Made by a program: the position numbers and the translations under genes
The notes under the pieces: generated by a model
Database searches by the model: none
Seen by the model: the letters and a program-made list of their open reading frames with translations, nothing else
Told to the model about the DNA's origin: nothing
From: Takakia lepidozioides
Taxonomy: Eukaryota > Streptophyta > Takakiopsida > Takakiales > Takakiaceae
NCBI GenBank assembly: GCA_030704615.1
Contig: CM060732.1
Location: 53,239,053-53,303,052, forward strand
DNA length: 64,000 bases
Direction: 5' to 3'
Part shown: positions 22,740-33,445 of the stretch, piece after piece
Layout: each line of letters begins with the position of its first letter
Numbering within the stretch: the stretch's first letter is position 1

Positions 22740-23760
22740 TAGTAGTATAGGCTAGAGTGTAGAACCTAAAAGCCATAAGCACATGTAGCTAAACAAGTGC
22801 AATATAGTATGACCATGCAAACTACAAATGTTTGGGATACATTAAAATAGTAAGTGGAGTAGAGTTTGAATCTTGGTATTTGTATATTAACATAATTAAA
22901 ACAAGTAATTTACTCAAAAATATAAAAAGAATTTTGGTTCTTAGTGCGAAAAATGTTCTCCATCTCATTTTCTCAATGCAGTATTGTGCACTCACAATGT
23001 TGTTTTTCTTTTCCTCTCTCTCTCCTCATCCCCCAAGTTCTTACTAATTTAGTGGCGTAAGTGGAGTACTTCAAAGACTTTATCGACGTTCTTCTTTTCA
23101 TTGCACAAGCTTATTTTTAGCGTATGGGTGCACTCCATATCCAAGAATATTCTTAGTAGTAGATCAAGGAGCTTGACAAAGGTTATTGACCTGGTGGAGT
23201 ATTCAAAATGTGCTCTTCCTCTTCTAAGTAGAGAGGCTTATTTTTAGTGCGTAGCTGGACTCGAATACTCTCCTTACGCAACAAATTAATGAGCTTCATT
23301 ATGGAGCTAAAAGTTATGGGGTTGTATGTTGCAAGGTTATTGATTTTAACATGGTTGCACAAATGGACGTGATGTGGTGTTGGCACTTCCGCGTCACATC
23401 CAAAACAGACGTTATTTCATGATTTTTTTAAAATTTATGTTTGACTTTTATTGGCTATCTTGTATGGAGAGACTTTGCGGAGACGTGCAAGTCGATGTTG
23501 AAAATGTGGTCAAAGTACCTTGCACCGTGTCAAGGTGCTGATTGGTGTGTTGTGCTGAGTCATGCTCTCTAGTCTTAGCTTCCTCTTATGTTGTGCCAAA
23601 GCAAAGCAAGAGAGCGAGTTGGTGTTTGAGGCTTGTTACTAAAATTTTATCATAGATATCGAGGTGGCAGCGTAGCTGGTACATCGTTGACTGCACACAA
23701 GCATCTAACTTTTACAATAAGAATTATATTTATTTATATTATTTCTAAAAAATTAACAAT
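22740..23760. other. AT-rich non-coding interval
   Basis: Only short chance ORFs are present. A loose direct repeat (CTTATTTTTAGYG, then TGG.TGCACTC / TGGACTCGAATACTC) recurs near 23110 and 23237. No gene or defined mobile element is seen. Confidence 0.4.
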
Positions 23761-23764
23761 TTAA

Positions 23765-24740
23765 CTCCAACCGCCCGAAATTTGGTTGTTGTGGTTTTTA
23801 CTATTTTTTAGTTACATCAGGTGAATATTCAGCATTTTATCATTAGCTATAACACCAGGTTTTTTTTTTCAAAAACTTATTATGACCGTAAATTCAGGAA
23901 GTCTCACCAATTCTAAAAAAAAAAAAACTTACATGTGACCGCAAAAATTTGCCGTAAGACCGATTTCTAAGAAGATAAACAAATAAAATATTTTTTGTTT
24001 TTCTTTTAAATGAAATTTTGCACGACTGTCAATTCTGGCAGTCGAACCAATTTTTGAGAAAAGTTAGAAACAATTTTGACTGCCAATTTTGGCATTTACA
24101 CCTATTAAAAAAATACGAAATTATGTACAACTGCCAAAGTTGGCAATTGCATTAGTTATTAGAAATAAAATATATATATTTAAAAATCGAATAAATATTA
24201 AAATAAAATAATTGATTGCGTTCACCAAATCTCGTAGTCGCTCCAATTTAGAAAATTACAAATTTACATTCGACCGCCAGAATTGGCGGTCATACATATA
24301 TGTTTAAAATTTTTTGCATGCCATCGCCGAAACTCAGTGGTGGTACGGATGTTTTTAAAGAAAGATACATGCAACTGCCGAAATTCAGCTCCTGCACGTT
24401 TTTAAGAAAACAAATTTACAAGCAACCGCCAAAATTCGGTGTCGCACATTCTTTAAAAAAAAATTGCACAACCGCCCAAAATAATATTTGCTTGGGCGGT
24501 CGTACGTATTATTTCAAAAAATTTGCATAGGACTGATGAATTTTGACAGTCGCACCCCAAATTCTGGCTGTCGTACATATACTTTTAAAAAATAATTATG
24601 AACAACCACCAATAGTGACGGTCGTAACTATTTTTTAAATTTTAAATTAGTTATGACTGCTAATATTTGGCATTCGCTGCTATTTTTTTAAGTTTTATTT
24701 AGCTACGACTGCAAGTATTTCCAGTCGTTGTTACTACGCC
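23765..24740. repeat. Array of about 15 short imperfect palindromes, ~50-bp period
   Basis: The unit is GACYGCCAAAWTTGGCRGTCGYAC followed by an A/T-rich spacer of TTTTTAAAA type. Clear units start near 23884, 23936, 24022, 24077, 24127, 24268, 24322, 24372, 24422, 24468, 24532, 24600, 24653 and 24706, with weaker ones before. The two arms of a unit often differ together: GACTGTC/GGCAGTC at 24022 but GACCGCC/GGCGGTC at 24268. The palindromes are therefore kept although the sequence drifts. Such arrays can be the sub-terminal part of a CACTA or other DNA transposon, but I found no CACTA terminus. No ORF spans it. Confidence 0.75.
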
Positions 24741-24744
24741 AATG

Positions 24745-26020
24745 TGTTTGTCAAAGCGACGTGATTGCTGATGTGACGGTTTCTTTAATATATATTTATT
24801 ATTATCCTCTGAAAATGGATGTGACAAAGATCGTGTCAACGTCAATTCCTACGCGATGCGACGTGATGTGACGGACGTGGCGTATGCAAGGGATTTGTTT
24901 GGTTTGAGGTAGTTGATAGAGTATGCGTATCATGTCATATCATTTGATAACCATAACAATTCGATTGGTGGACACTTTGGTTTTCAGAGAACTAATGGTC
25001 AATCCAAAAGTATTACTTTTGGCCAAGTATGAAGAAAGATATTAACACCTTAACCCCCAATTTTTCATCCATCTGCAGCTTCCACAGATGAAGTCGGATG
25101 AAGTCGCGGCTTGAACGAAAAATGTAGCGCTTAAAATCCTGCACACGATGGTCTTCATGGCGCCCCATCGAGAGAATCTCCGCCAAGTGCAGAATTTTGG
25201 GTGGAGGGGGACGGGGTGTTTGGCCGTTGGCGTGGCAGGGCCGTGCGGCCACGCGGGGGCCGCACGTGGGATATTGCGGCGGGGGCCATGCAGGGGTGAT
25301 GAGGCACGGGCTGCATGCGCACCCTCCACTCCAGAACGGTTCAAATGAGGTGGCCCTGGCAAATATTGGGAAGCCTCGACGTGGCCTGGAAAACGTCGTC
25401 GGATTAAGGCAAAAATCCGGCGAGCAATTGCTTGACATGGAGGAGGCCGGAAATTTCACAAAAAATCAAACATCCCAAATGGAATTTTGGGAATTTTTGG
25501 GAATTTCTTGGGCAAGCTTGTGTAGTTCTTGGCCTATGAGGGACTGACTGTTGGAATTCCCAATTGGATCAAATTTTGGGGTCCCAATGGGACCTCTACC
25601 ATTTCCTTTGCAAATTTTCTTTTTTGACCCCCATTTTAGTCACACACAAAGCACCCCCCCCTAAAGTTTGGCAGATTTGGGTGAAATTTGGTGTGAGGGT
25701 TTCGGATGCAGCACTTCACTAGAATATAGCACTTTTTCTCCCAAAAAATTTTGGAACATGGATTTTTTGCTTGGTCAAACATGAAGTTTTCCTTTGTTTT
25801 TTCCATTTTCCAAAAAATATACCATTTTCAATTGTTATAATCTCCCAAACTATACGGTGGAGTCTCCCCAAATTTGGCCAAAGTTGTGCATCTGGTAGGT
25901 ATGAGTGAGTTTGTACGGTTCATATACGTGGATGAACGTTGGTAAGCAGGTACACACTAACATGTGAGGGTGGGTCCCGGATTTGTCCAAAAATAGAAAA
26001 GCTGCTCTCATCGCTTAGGG
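24745..26020. other. Non-coding interval with a GC-rich island
   Basis: Bases 25130-25400 are much more GC-rich than their surroundings and carry overlapping ORFs on both strands, none recognisable. Similar ORFs on all frames are expected from low stop-codon density in GC-rich DNA. Short CGACGTGAT/GATGTGACGG repeats lie at about 24760-24890. Confidence 0.4.
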
Positions 26021-26029
26021 GTTAAGGAA

Positions 26030-26605
26030 GCCGCTCATTGTTTAATAATAGGGTCATGAATGCATGGGCAGGCCCCGCCAGTATGACCCTTGGGGTGTGC
26101 TCATAAGCCCATTGCCCGGCCATTCACCGGGTCGGCGAGATTCTGAAATTTTTCTAAGTCCTTGTTAATCTACAGTGGCGGACCTTCTAGCAGACTGGGC
26201 AGACCTCCAACAGACCGACTCCAACCTTCTAGCAGACCCTCCAGACCGACGAGCGGACTGGCAGCTCTCCAGCAGACCAGCAGACCCTTCCACAAAATAT
26301 ATATTTAATAACACACATTACTGCCACGGTACAACAAAACAAGATTTGATCACCACACCTCGTGTTTATCATTCATTGCTCTTAACCACAACACTACTCG
26401 CCACTTTCTACAAACCTAAGCAATAATTAATGCTTTATGTGCATATTGTAGGCCCCAGCACACCAGCTTGCCGGGTAGACCCAACAAGCAGACTTGCGGG
26501 GATTGGCCGGGTCCGGTAGGGGCGCTCCCACCCTCCGCCACACGCGGGCCCCGCCGCAGCCACATGTGCGGGCATTCATGACCCTATTATTGTTAAATGA
26601 GAAGC
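26030..26605 (-). mobile_element. Non-autonomous Mutator-like element, family A copy 2, with 9-bp target-site duplication
   Basis: The left end reads GCCGCTCATTGTTTAATAAT and the right end, read inward, GCTTCTCATTTAACAATAAT. Both continue into AGGGTCATGAATGC. The direct repeat GTTAAGGAA flanks it at 26021-26029 and 26606-26614; nine bases is the Mutator-like signature. The interior has GC-rich repeated CAGACC-type blocks and an AT-rich core shared, in inverted orientation, with 15884-16509 and 26958-27541. There is no coding capacity. Confidence 0.85.
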
Positions 26606-26957
26606 GTTAAGGAATATGTGGAGAAGTGTTTGTCTTGCCACTCATATGTGATATTGATTCTAAATTCATAAATCACTTTTAGATTGACGTTCAAGAACTC
26701 ACGAACTAAGTTGAGATTGAACACAACCTTTCATCCTCAAACAAATGCCCAAAGAGAGAGAACCAATCCTATGATTGGGGATATGTTGGACTCCTATGTT
26801 GGTGAGAGATAATCTTCTTAGGAGCAATATATGTACATGGTGAAATTTGCTTACAATAAGCATTTCCATAGTGCCATTTGGATGAGTCCTTTTTAGGCAC
26901 TCTATGGTCGTGTCTGATTGGGTCCTACTTATTTGATTTCACCTCCATCCAAGGTAC

Positions 26958-27541
26958 AGGTCTCATTTAACAATAATAGGGTCATGAATGCCCACACATG
27001 TGGCTGCGGCGGGCCCGCGTGTGGCCCCACCAATATGCTTGTTGGGTGTGCCTGGCAAGCTGGACTACTGGCCCACAATACATACATAACACATTAGTTA
27101 TTGCTAGAATTTGTAGAAAGTGGTGAGTAGTGTGGTGGTTAAGAACAATGAATGATACACATGAGGTGTAGTGTACAAATCTCATTATGTAACGTGTGTT
27201 TTAGATATATATTTTGTCGAAGGGTCGGTCGGTCTGCTGGAGGGTCCAAGCTGGTCTGTTGGAGGGGGGTCTACTTGGAGGGTCTGCCCAGTCCGCTAGA
27301 AGGTCCGCCACGGTAGATTAACAAGGACTTAGAAAAATTTATCGTCCAAGCTGGTCTGTTGGAGGGGGGTCTACTTGGAGGGTCTGCCCAGTCCGCTAGA
27401 AGGTCCGCCACGGTAGATTAACAAGGACTTAGAAAAATTTATCGCTGACCCAGTGAATGGGCGGTGGGCTTATGAGCTCAGCCCAAGGGTCGGCGGGGCC
27501 CGCCCGTGCATTCATGACCCTATTATTAAACAATGAGAGGC
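26958..27541 (+). mobile_element. Non-autonomous Mutator-like element, family A copy 3, with internal 101-bp tandem duplication
   Basis: The ends read inward as CTCATTTAACAATAATAGG and CTCATTGTTTAATAATAGG, each followed by GTCATGAATGC. These are the same termini as the 26030 element, in opposite orientation. A block of about 101 bp is present twice in tandem with essentially no differences (about 27244-27344 and 27345-27445). No 9-bp duplication is visible at the flanks (CCAAGGTAC versus ATTACTGAT). That suggests a rearranged end or loss of the duplication. Confidence 0.8.
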
Positions 27542-28198
27542 ATTACTGATAGGCACAAATTATATATAATATTTTGAGGACATTCTTGTAATAAGAGGTG
27601 AAGTCCTCCTCTTCCACTTCCCCGGAGTTTGACAAAACTGATATCAACTAGAAGATGTCAGGCCTCCACGAAAACAAGGCTCTCCTATCTTAGATAGATC
27701 TGATGCTTCATTAACGCATTCATTAGCTTCTCAAGATCCCCAGGACTCTATTTCAGAGTTCATTAGTTCTCTGGTCTTTTCAGACTAAGGTTAAGATATT
27801 AGTATGGTACTCATGAACCTTGGCTTTGCTCTAGGCTGAATTATGCGGTTAGGCCTTATGGCGGCCTTGTGCCAATCAGGGTTTTAATTTTTTCCCTCAA
27901 TAATTCGTAATAAAACTTCTCCAGGGCCACTGTCCCCTGTAATAAAAAAAGAAAAAAAAAAGAGAGGTGTACATATATTTTGGATTAACATGACTTTATG
28001 TATGATCCCTTCATGGATGATTATTATCCAGATTGTAACATCCAACCGTATGCCAGCCATATATCGCAAATCTGATTCCAACATTATATGCAATTGACAA
28101 TAAACATCTTACCCAGGAGGTACTAATTGAACAATGTCTAGGTGACCGGCAAAGCAATGTAAACTCCATAAACTCAATTACTCAATAAACTCAACTCC
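27542..28198. other. Non-coding interval
   Basis: No gene or repeat of note is visible, apart from an A-rich run near 27940-27962. Short ORFs are not supported. Confidence 0.4.
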
Positions 28199-28514
28199 GT
28201 ACTTACCTAGCTTATTAGGCACTTCCACGCCTAATAATTAATAAAAAATGGAATATTATTAGGCAGATTCGTTTTTATTATTTAGGCACCTCACCTAGGT
28301 AATTTCCAAACATTAGGCATGTATTATAGTCGACCCTATTGTTGAGGTAATTTTCTTTTAAGAAATACATATTGGTTTCAAAAATAGAATTCGAGCAATT
28401 AGGCACTTCTCAGGAAAATTTTCCAAGTTTTAGGCACATTTTCTAGAAATGGTTCTAAATTTAATTAGGCACTTGATTTTGAATTAATTATTGCCTAATA
28501 AGCTAGGTAAGTAC
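28199..28514. mobile_element. 316-bp MITE with 23-bp perfect terminal inverted repeats and internal TTAGGCA repeats
   Basis: Bases 28199-28221 and 28492-28514 are perfect inverted copies. The outer part is GTACTTACCTAGC and the inner part TTATTAGGCA. The octamer TTAGGCAC or a one-base variant recurs about seven times inside, at irregular spacing. If the outermost GTAC is set aside, a TA dinucleotide could be the target duplication, which would suit a Tc1/mariner-type element, but the palindromic GTAC makes this ambiguous. No ORF is present. Confidence 0.85.
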
Positions 28515-31500
28515 AGTATGCCCCATAGCCTTCATGTCTCAACAGGCTACACCAGGCCTACCTCACACCGCTACCTATAGCTAGTTGAATATGAGAACGG
28601 TGTGTATTAGGTAGGTGCGGCTAGTTAATCTAACATCAGGGTAGCCTCAAGACTCAACATGCGCTCTTTGAAAAACTCAAATATTTGGTGTCACACTCTA
28701 CTAACTACTAACGCGCTCTTGACTTTTCCAAATCACAAAATTTATATTAAATTTATAAATTAATATAATTACTAACATGCGACCGGAGTCCGGATATAGC
28801 CGGTCATGTTAGGTCGTCGGGAAACTGGAGACAACGTGCAGCACAGGGAACACCGACTCGCAGCGCTCCCGCGTTCTCACGGTCGGGATGCAGGCTCTGT
28901 GGCCGTCTCCCTCAGCGTTCCAGGTCTTTCGAAGACTTTGGTGCTGCAGTGTGGAAAATTACAAGGCCATCCTTTGAATCATGTAGTGGGGCTCCACCGA
29001 AGTCTCCGTGATCTATCAATCCAAGTTGTTCAGGTCATATATATATACCAGTTGCTCCATGTCATCTTCCAGCTCCGCGGCTAGGATCAGCAGCTTGGTG
29101 GACAGCCAGTTGACATACCATTGTTTGAGATGTTGCTCTGCAATGTGATCGGATCACTTAAACTCTGCAGTCACGGAGCAAGTGTCTTCAATATGTAGTT
29201 TTCTGTTATGCCGGCTCGTGAATTGTTGCCTGTTGCGAGCAATTTTACTCGTAACTGCTTGGTGGCTGCAACTTCCACATCATGCAGGATATTTCAGAAG
29301 AAAGTGCAGATCTCAATTGTGAAGTGTTGATGAAATTGGGTCGTGCTAGACGATGTTACGAAATGACTTTCCGCACAATAAGAGAATAATTACAGTTTGC
29401 TTGCATTTTTTTCTCTCAAGCATCGGGCATGGTTAGCAAGTATGAGTGTCTTACGTTCCAGCGATTCAATAAGTATGGCCCCATGGATAATGGTGGGTCA
29501 TGGCTGGCAGTCAATGCAGGAGCTGCGGAGTCCTAGCGTATGTATCAGTGCTGTATGATTGGGCGAAAGAGTGCTTACCTTGCCTCTCTAATTGATGAGA
29601 AATCTCCAGCCATAGAGCCTTGAGGAAATCTGCGTAGTAATATATAACAAACATTAATGAATCCCTTAGGCGGTACTAGTACCTACGCATATGGGTTTTT
29701 GAGCTGGATGATGCAAATTAAGACTCTTTTCTTCTCCCCGTCGCGCAGTCGGCACACAGGAACGAGTTGGTGGGAAATCTCTCCAGGCTTAGAACTTAGT
29801 TCTTCAAATCACATGAAATGTGAGAGTTTCGCAATCTGGTGCCAGGGATTGTAGGACGCGGCTCTATGATTGTATCTTGATGGAAATGGTTGCACCTCCA
29901 TAGTCGTAGGCACCTGATCGATGAGCATAGCGCATATTCGGAGTCCTAGCAACCTTCCCTCAGGGAAACATTGAGGAAACATTCTCACATAACAGAATGG
30001 TCAACGATATGCTCCGAGATATTCTAGAATATATTATCCGCATGCTACATTAAGACAATGTGACACGAAGATTCTTAGGATACTTGTTTGGAATACAATC
30101 CTACTCCCCACCCTGCAGAGAGTCTATTATATACGTGTAATAGTGTATACTTGTCTAGGGAATCTCAAAACCCAAAACCCACTACTATACAAGTGATGTG
30201 CTCTGCATGCCTTGGCAAGATAAAACTAAGCTCTAAGCTCTAGAGCCTAGAGCTATGCTTTTGTCATGGGCTTGATGACAGACAAGAAAGTACCCTAGGG
30301 ATTTGCCGACCTACTCGACCGACTAGTCGGCCTTTATGCCTGAAATGCAATACATGCGGACTTTAACTCGAACGACGGCATCAACCATAGCTCTCTTACA
30401 CCTATGATTGTCAAGATTGAAGATTGGGCTGTGTTCAGGGTTTACGGTTTTAGGCCTTACTCGGGTTGTGTCACAAAAGAAGACCGCCCCAAGATGTCAT
30501 GTTTTAGTGCAAAATGCCTAGAAAAACAGTCTTCTGTATCGATAAGGAAATCTGTTTCGACTAGAAACCTGAAATACCCCTGCAATCATAACATCGAGAA
30601 AAGAAGACTCTATTGTGACAACGCAGATTAGCGTACTGCAGCTTATCGTTAGCTAATTGATAATCAGCACGTAACTAGCTGATGCTGTAAGTGAGATTAA
30701 GCACTGGACTGTAATGGATTGCATCCATATGTTCCAATGTCATGGAGCCCCCCGGCCTATCCTATCACTCCAGTATTGAATCATTTAATATCACTTTAGC
30801 AAAAATCATTGCATGGCGACGAGACTGGAAGGAGAGGAGTAACGGACATGGCGTCTTTTTGCAGCTTAGCGATACTTCCTTCCTCATCAAGGCTCTCACC
30901 CTGCCACTGCCTACCCCTTGCATCTACTCACGCAGCTACAAGCTTGTCTGCAAAGACGTCCCTGCAAACACTCCCAGGTTTGTTTGTTGGGCACGCATTG
31001 ATTACATAGACTTGGACGGCCGTGAAAGTTTCAGGTTGACTTGGGAATTCAAACATGGCCAACTGTTTGTGCTCACTTCCTTCCGTCGGAGCTTTGAGTG
31101 CAAAAACATTTAGAACTATGTAGAGGTGTGGAGTGTCTGGAGGTTGCAACTTGAGCCATGATGCATGTGAAGGTAATGTTGAGCAGATGCGGACAGCGAG
31201 GAGCAGGGGCGACTGCCCAAAACCATCGGTCGCCGAGTTGTCCTGTGGAGCGGATCGGTGGCAGCATTTGCATCCACTTTTGGTAGTGGGAATGTTGCAC
31301 TGGCTGATGTAAAAATTGCGCTGTCCAATATTCAGGCTGCACCTGTCCCATGCCCTGGTAAGCTTGAAGCACATTTGTGGAAAAAATACAATGTGTGAAG
31401 TCTTTGGTGAAGAATCCTGCGCTTGAAACTGAAATTCCTTGCGTTGGAATTGTTCATCACTCGATCAGAGAATTTCGGGGAGGTATTCTATGAGATACTT

Positions 31501-31530
31501 GGTGAAATGCCATATTTCACAAATTTCACA
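28515..31530. other. Non-coding interval up to the inverted-repeat border
   Basis: ORFs at 28806-29084, 29657-29854 and 30742-31113 are short, show no recognisable family, and have competing frames on the other strand. No mobile-element termini were found. The interval ends at the right-arm border near 31531. Confidence 0.4.
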
Positions 31531-33445
31531 TAGGGCAGTAAATATTTGTTCTTGATAGCCTGCGCATTTGCATGTGAATCTGTGAAGTGCTGGTGTGGTT
31601 ACACTCTACACTTAACTGAGGGCATTGCCAATTGAAGATTTTAATCAAATTTCTGAGCAAACTCCAATCCATACCAGCGGTTTTAGACAGCCTGAGATCA
31701 TCAGATGCGACTCCATATACCAATCTCACAGGAGAAGTGTGGAAATCCTGGGGTTTTAATATTATCTCCAGGGGTTCTGCCCATGATGATTGGACCATGT
31801 TTTGCTGTGCAGCCACATGATCACCTGGGGTGCTGTGACCCTATGTGTGAGCACTTATGTACTCATTCAACAGTGAGTTCAGAAGAGAAAGGGCAAGAAG
31901 GACGATTGAGCATAACCCAATCTCTGATTGCATGTTCCCTTTCTAGCGTGGTTGCTGCAAAGGGGGTAGTTGACTGCAGGCTCATCCTACTCAACTAGTT
32001 TTTGGGTTTATTCCTAACAGGTTTTGCTGTGACCAAACTAATTCATGTCCATGTGTAGTTGCACCCTTTCTCAACTTAGTAGGTTATGGTGCGTCTGGAT
32101 GCAGAGGGACAGACAACAGTAACTGGGGGCACTTCATTTGGTGCCAGGTGTTTTCGGATTACTGGGGATGCCACCAACCCTGCGAAGCAACCGGTCTACA
32201 ATGCGGTGTGTAGCTTGTCCTGCTCTTCCCCATGCAAGTCATGTGGATCATGCTAGACTCTGTCTCACTTAGTTGCCACTCTTGGCGACTCTCACTTTCT
32301 CTTCCCAAGGCTCTTCCATCCCCCTCTCTCTCCCCATTTGTCTTGTCCTCATTCATGCACTCCCCCACATTCACTTTTGACAAGGTTCCCATTCCTCTTT
32401 GGAGTGATGGTCATCTCGTCAATTTGATGTTGGCTAACCCCTTCTCTAAGTCCATGGGAGCAATTCCAATGCTCAATTTACATGATGAAGTCTTATTTTT
32501 CACAACATGATGAAACCCAAAGGATTGGGTTGTAGTCCTAGAAATAGATATATATGTACATCCAGGTAGACCCTTTTGTTCCCCACACTCAGTCATGGGT
32601 ATCTATCTGTTCATGGAGAGGGGTTGGTATGTTGCAGGATATATTTGGCAGGGTCTACGATGCTCATGGGGAACCTGCTTTGGACACTGTGAGTTGCCAA
32701 CTGTTTTTGGGATAATAAGGAGATGGACGCATAGGGAAGGTAGGATGCGCACAATCCTTGGTTCGGTGCTCTGGGTTTGTTGTTTTTTACGAGCCTCATC
32801 CTCAAAGCTTCGTACAGATAGCCAGTGGTCAGGCACTGTGGCCAAAAAGTAGATGGTGGCCATGGCTGCAGACATTGCTTACCGACTTGGGATGTAGGGC
32901 ATCCAAGTCTTCAAGGGTCAAGCTGGCTCTGGCTGGCATCATTCAGCTTTCTGATAGACACAATTTTTATGTAAAAGTTTTCTGGTGATGGGGTTGGGGA
33001 GCACAGGTTGAAAACCTTCGAATTGACACTCTTGCTGAAGTTCCACCCGGCATAAGCAAGGTCAGAGGTTGCCCCTATACTTGGATGCAGGAAAATGCCC
33101 CCCTTCTCTGTTCGGTCTCTCTATACCACACCGGCCACTAGATTATCTTTCAAACTAGGGATGCCCACCTGTGTATATGGCCTGTGCTGGGGAGAAAGAG
33201 AACCACTACATTGCATCTGTGGGCATGATGGTGAGGACATGTATTCCGTCTAATAGGGGCTTCAGCCACATGGAGACTTTTGAGAGATGTCTCTTTATTC
33301 AGTTTGAGAGCCTTGAGACAATGCCAAATTCTCTGGCTCTTTCTGGGTCAGGTTTCTGTGCGTGTGTGGATCAAAGGAGCAAGTGAGATATTTGCAATAA
33401 TCTGGAAACAGCATTCATACTAGTGGATTCCTATACTGGAATGAG
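31531..33445 (-). repeat. Right arm of the inverted duplication, inner part
   Basis: This is the reverse complement of 897-2917, ending at CACTAGTATAGGAAT-type sequence near 33445. It carries its own 170-bp block (31887-32056) in place of the (TTTCA)n block of the left arm. No intact gene is recognised. Shared short ORFs (32159-32392 minus; 31526-31816 minus) lack family similarity and look non-coding. Confidence 0.9.

Noticed and set aside
23765-24740. CRISPR array as an explanation for the palindrome array
   Set aside because: This is plant nuclear DNA, units vary strongly, spacers are A/T runs, and no cas genes are present.
25013-25547. Overlapping ORFs of 106-148 aa in a GC-rich island
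   Set aside because: Open on both strands and several frames at once, as expected from base composition; no family features.
30742-31113. 123-aa ORF on the plus strand, with a longer ORF on the opposite strand overlapping
   Set aside because: No recognisable domain, no splice context, competing open frames on both strands; not called a gene.
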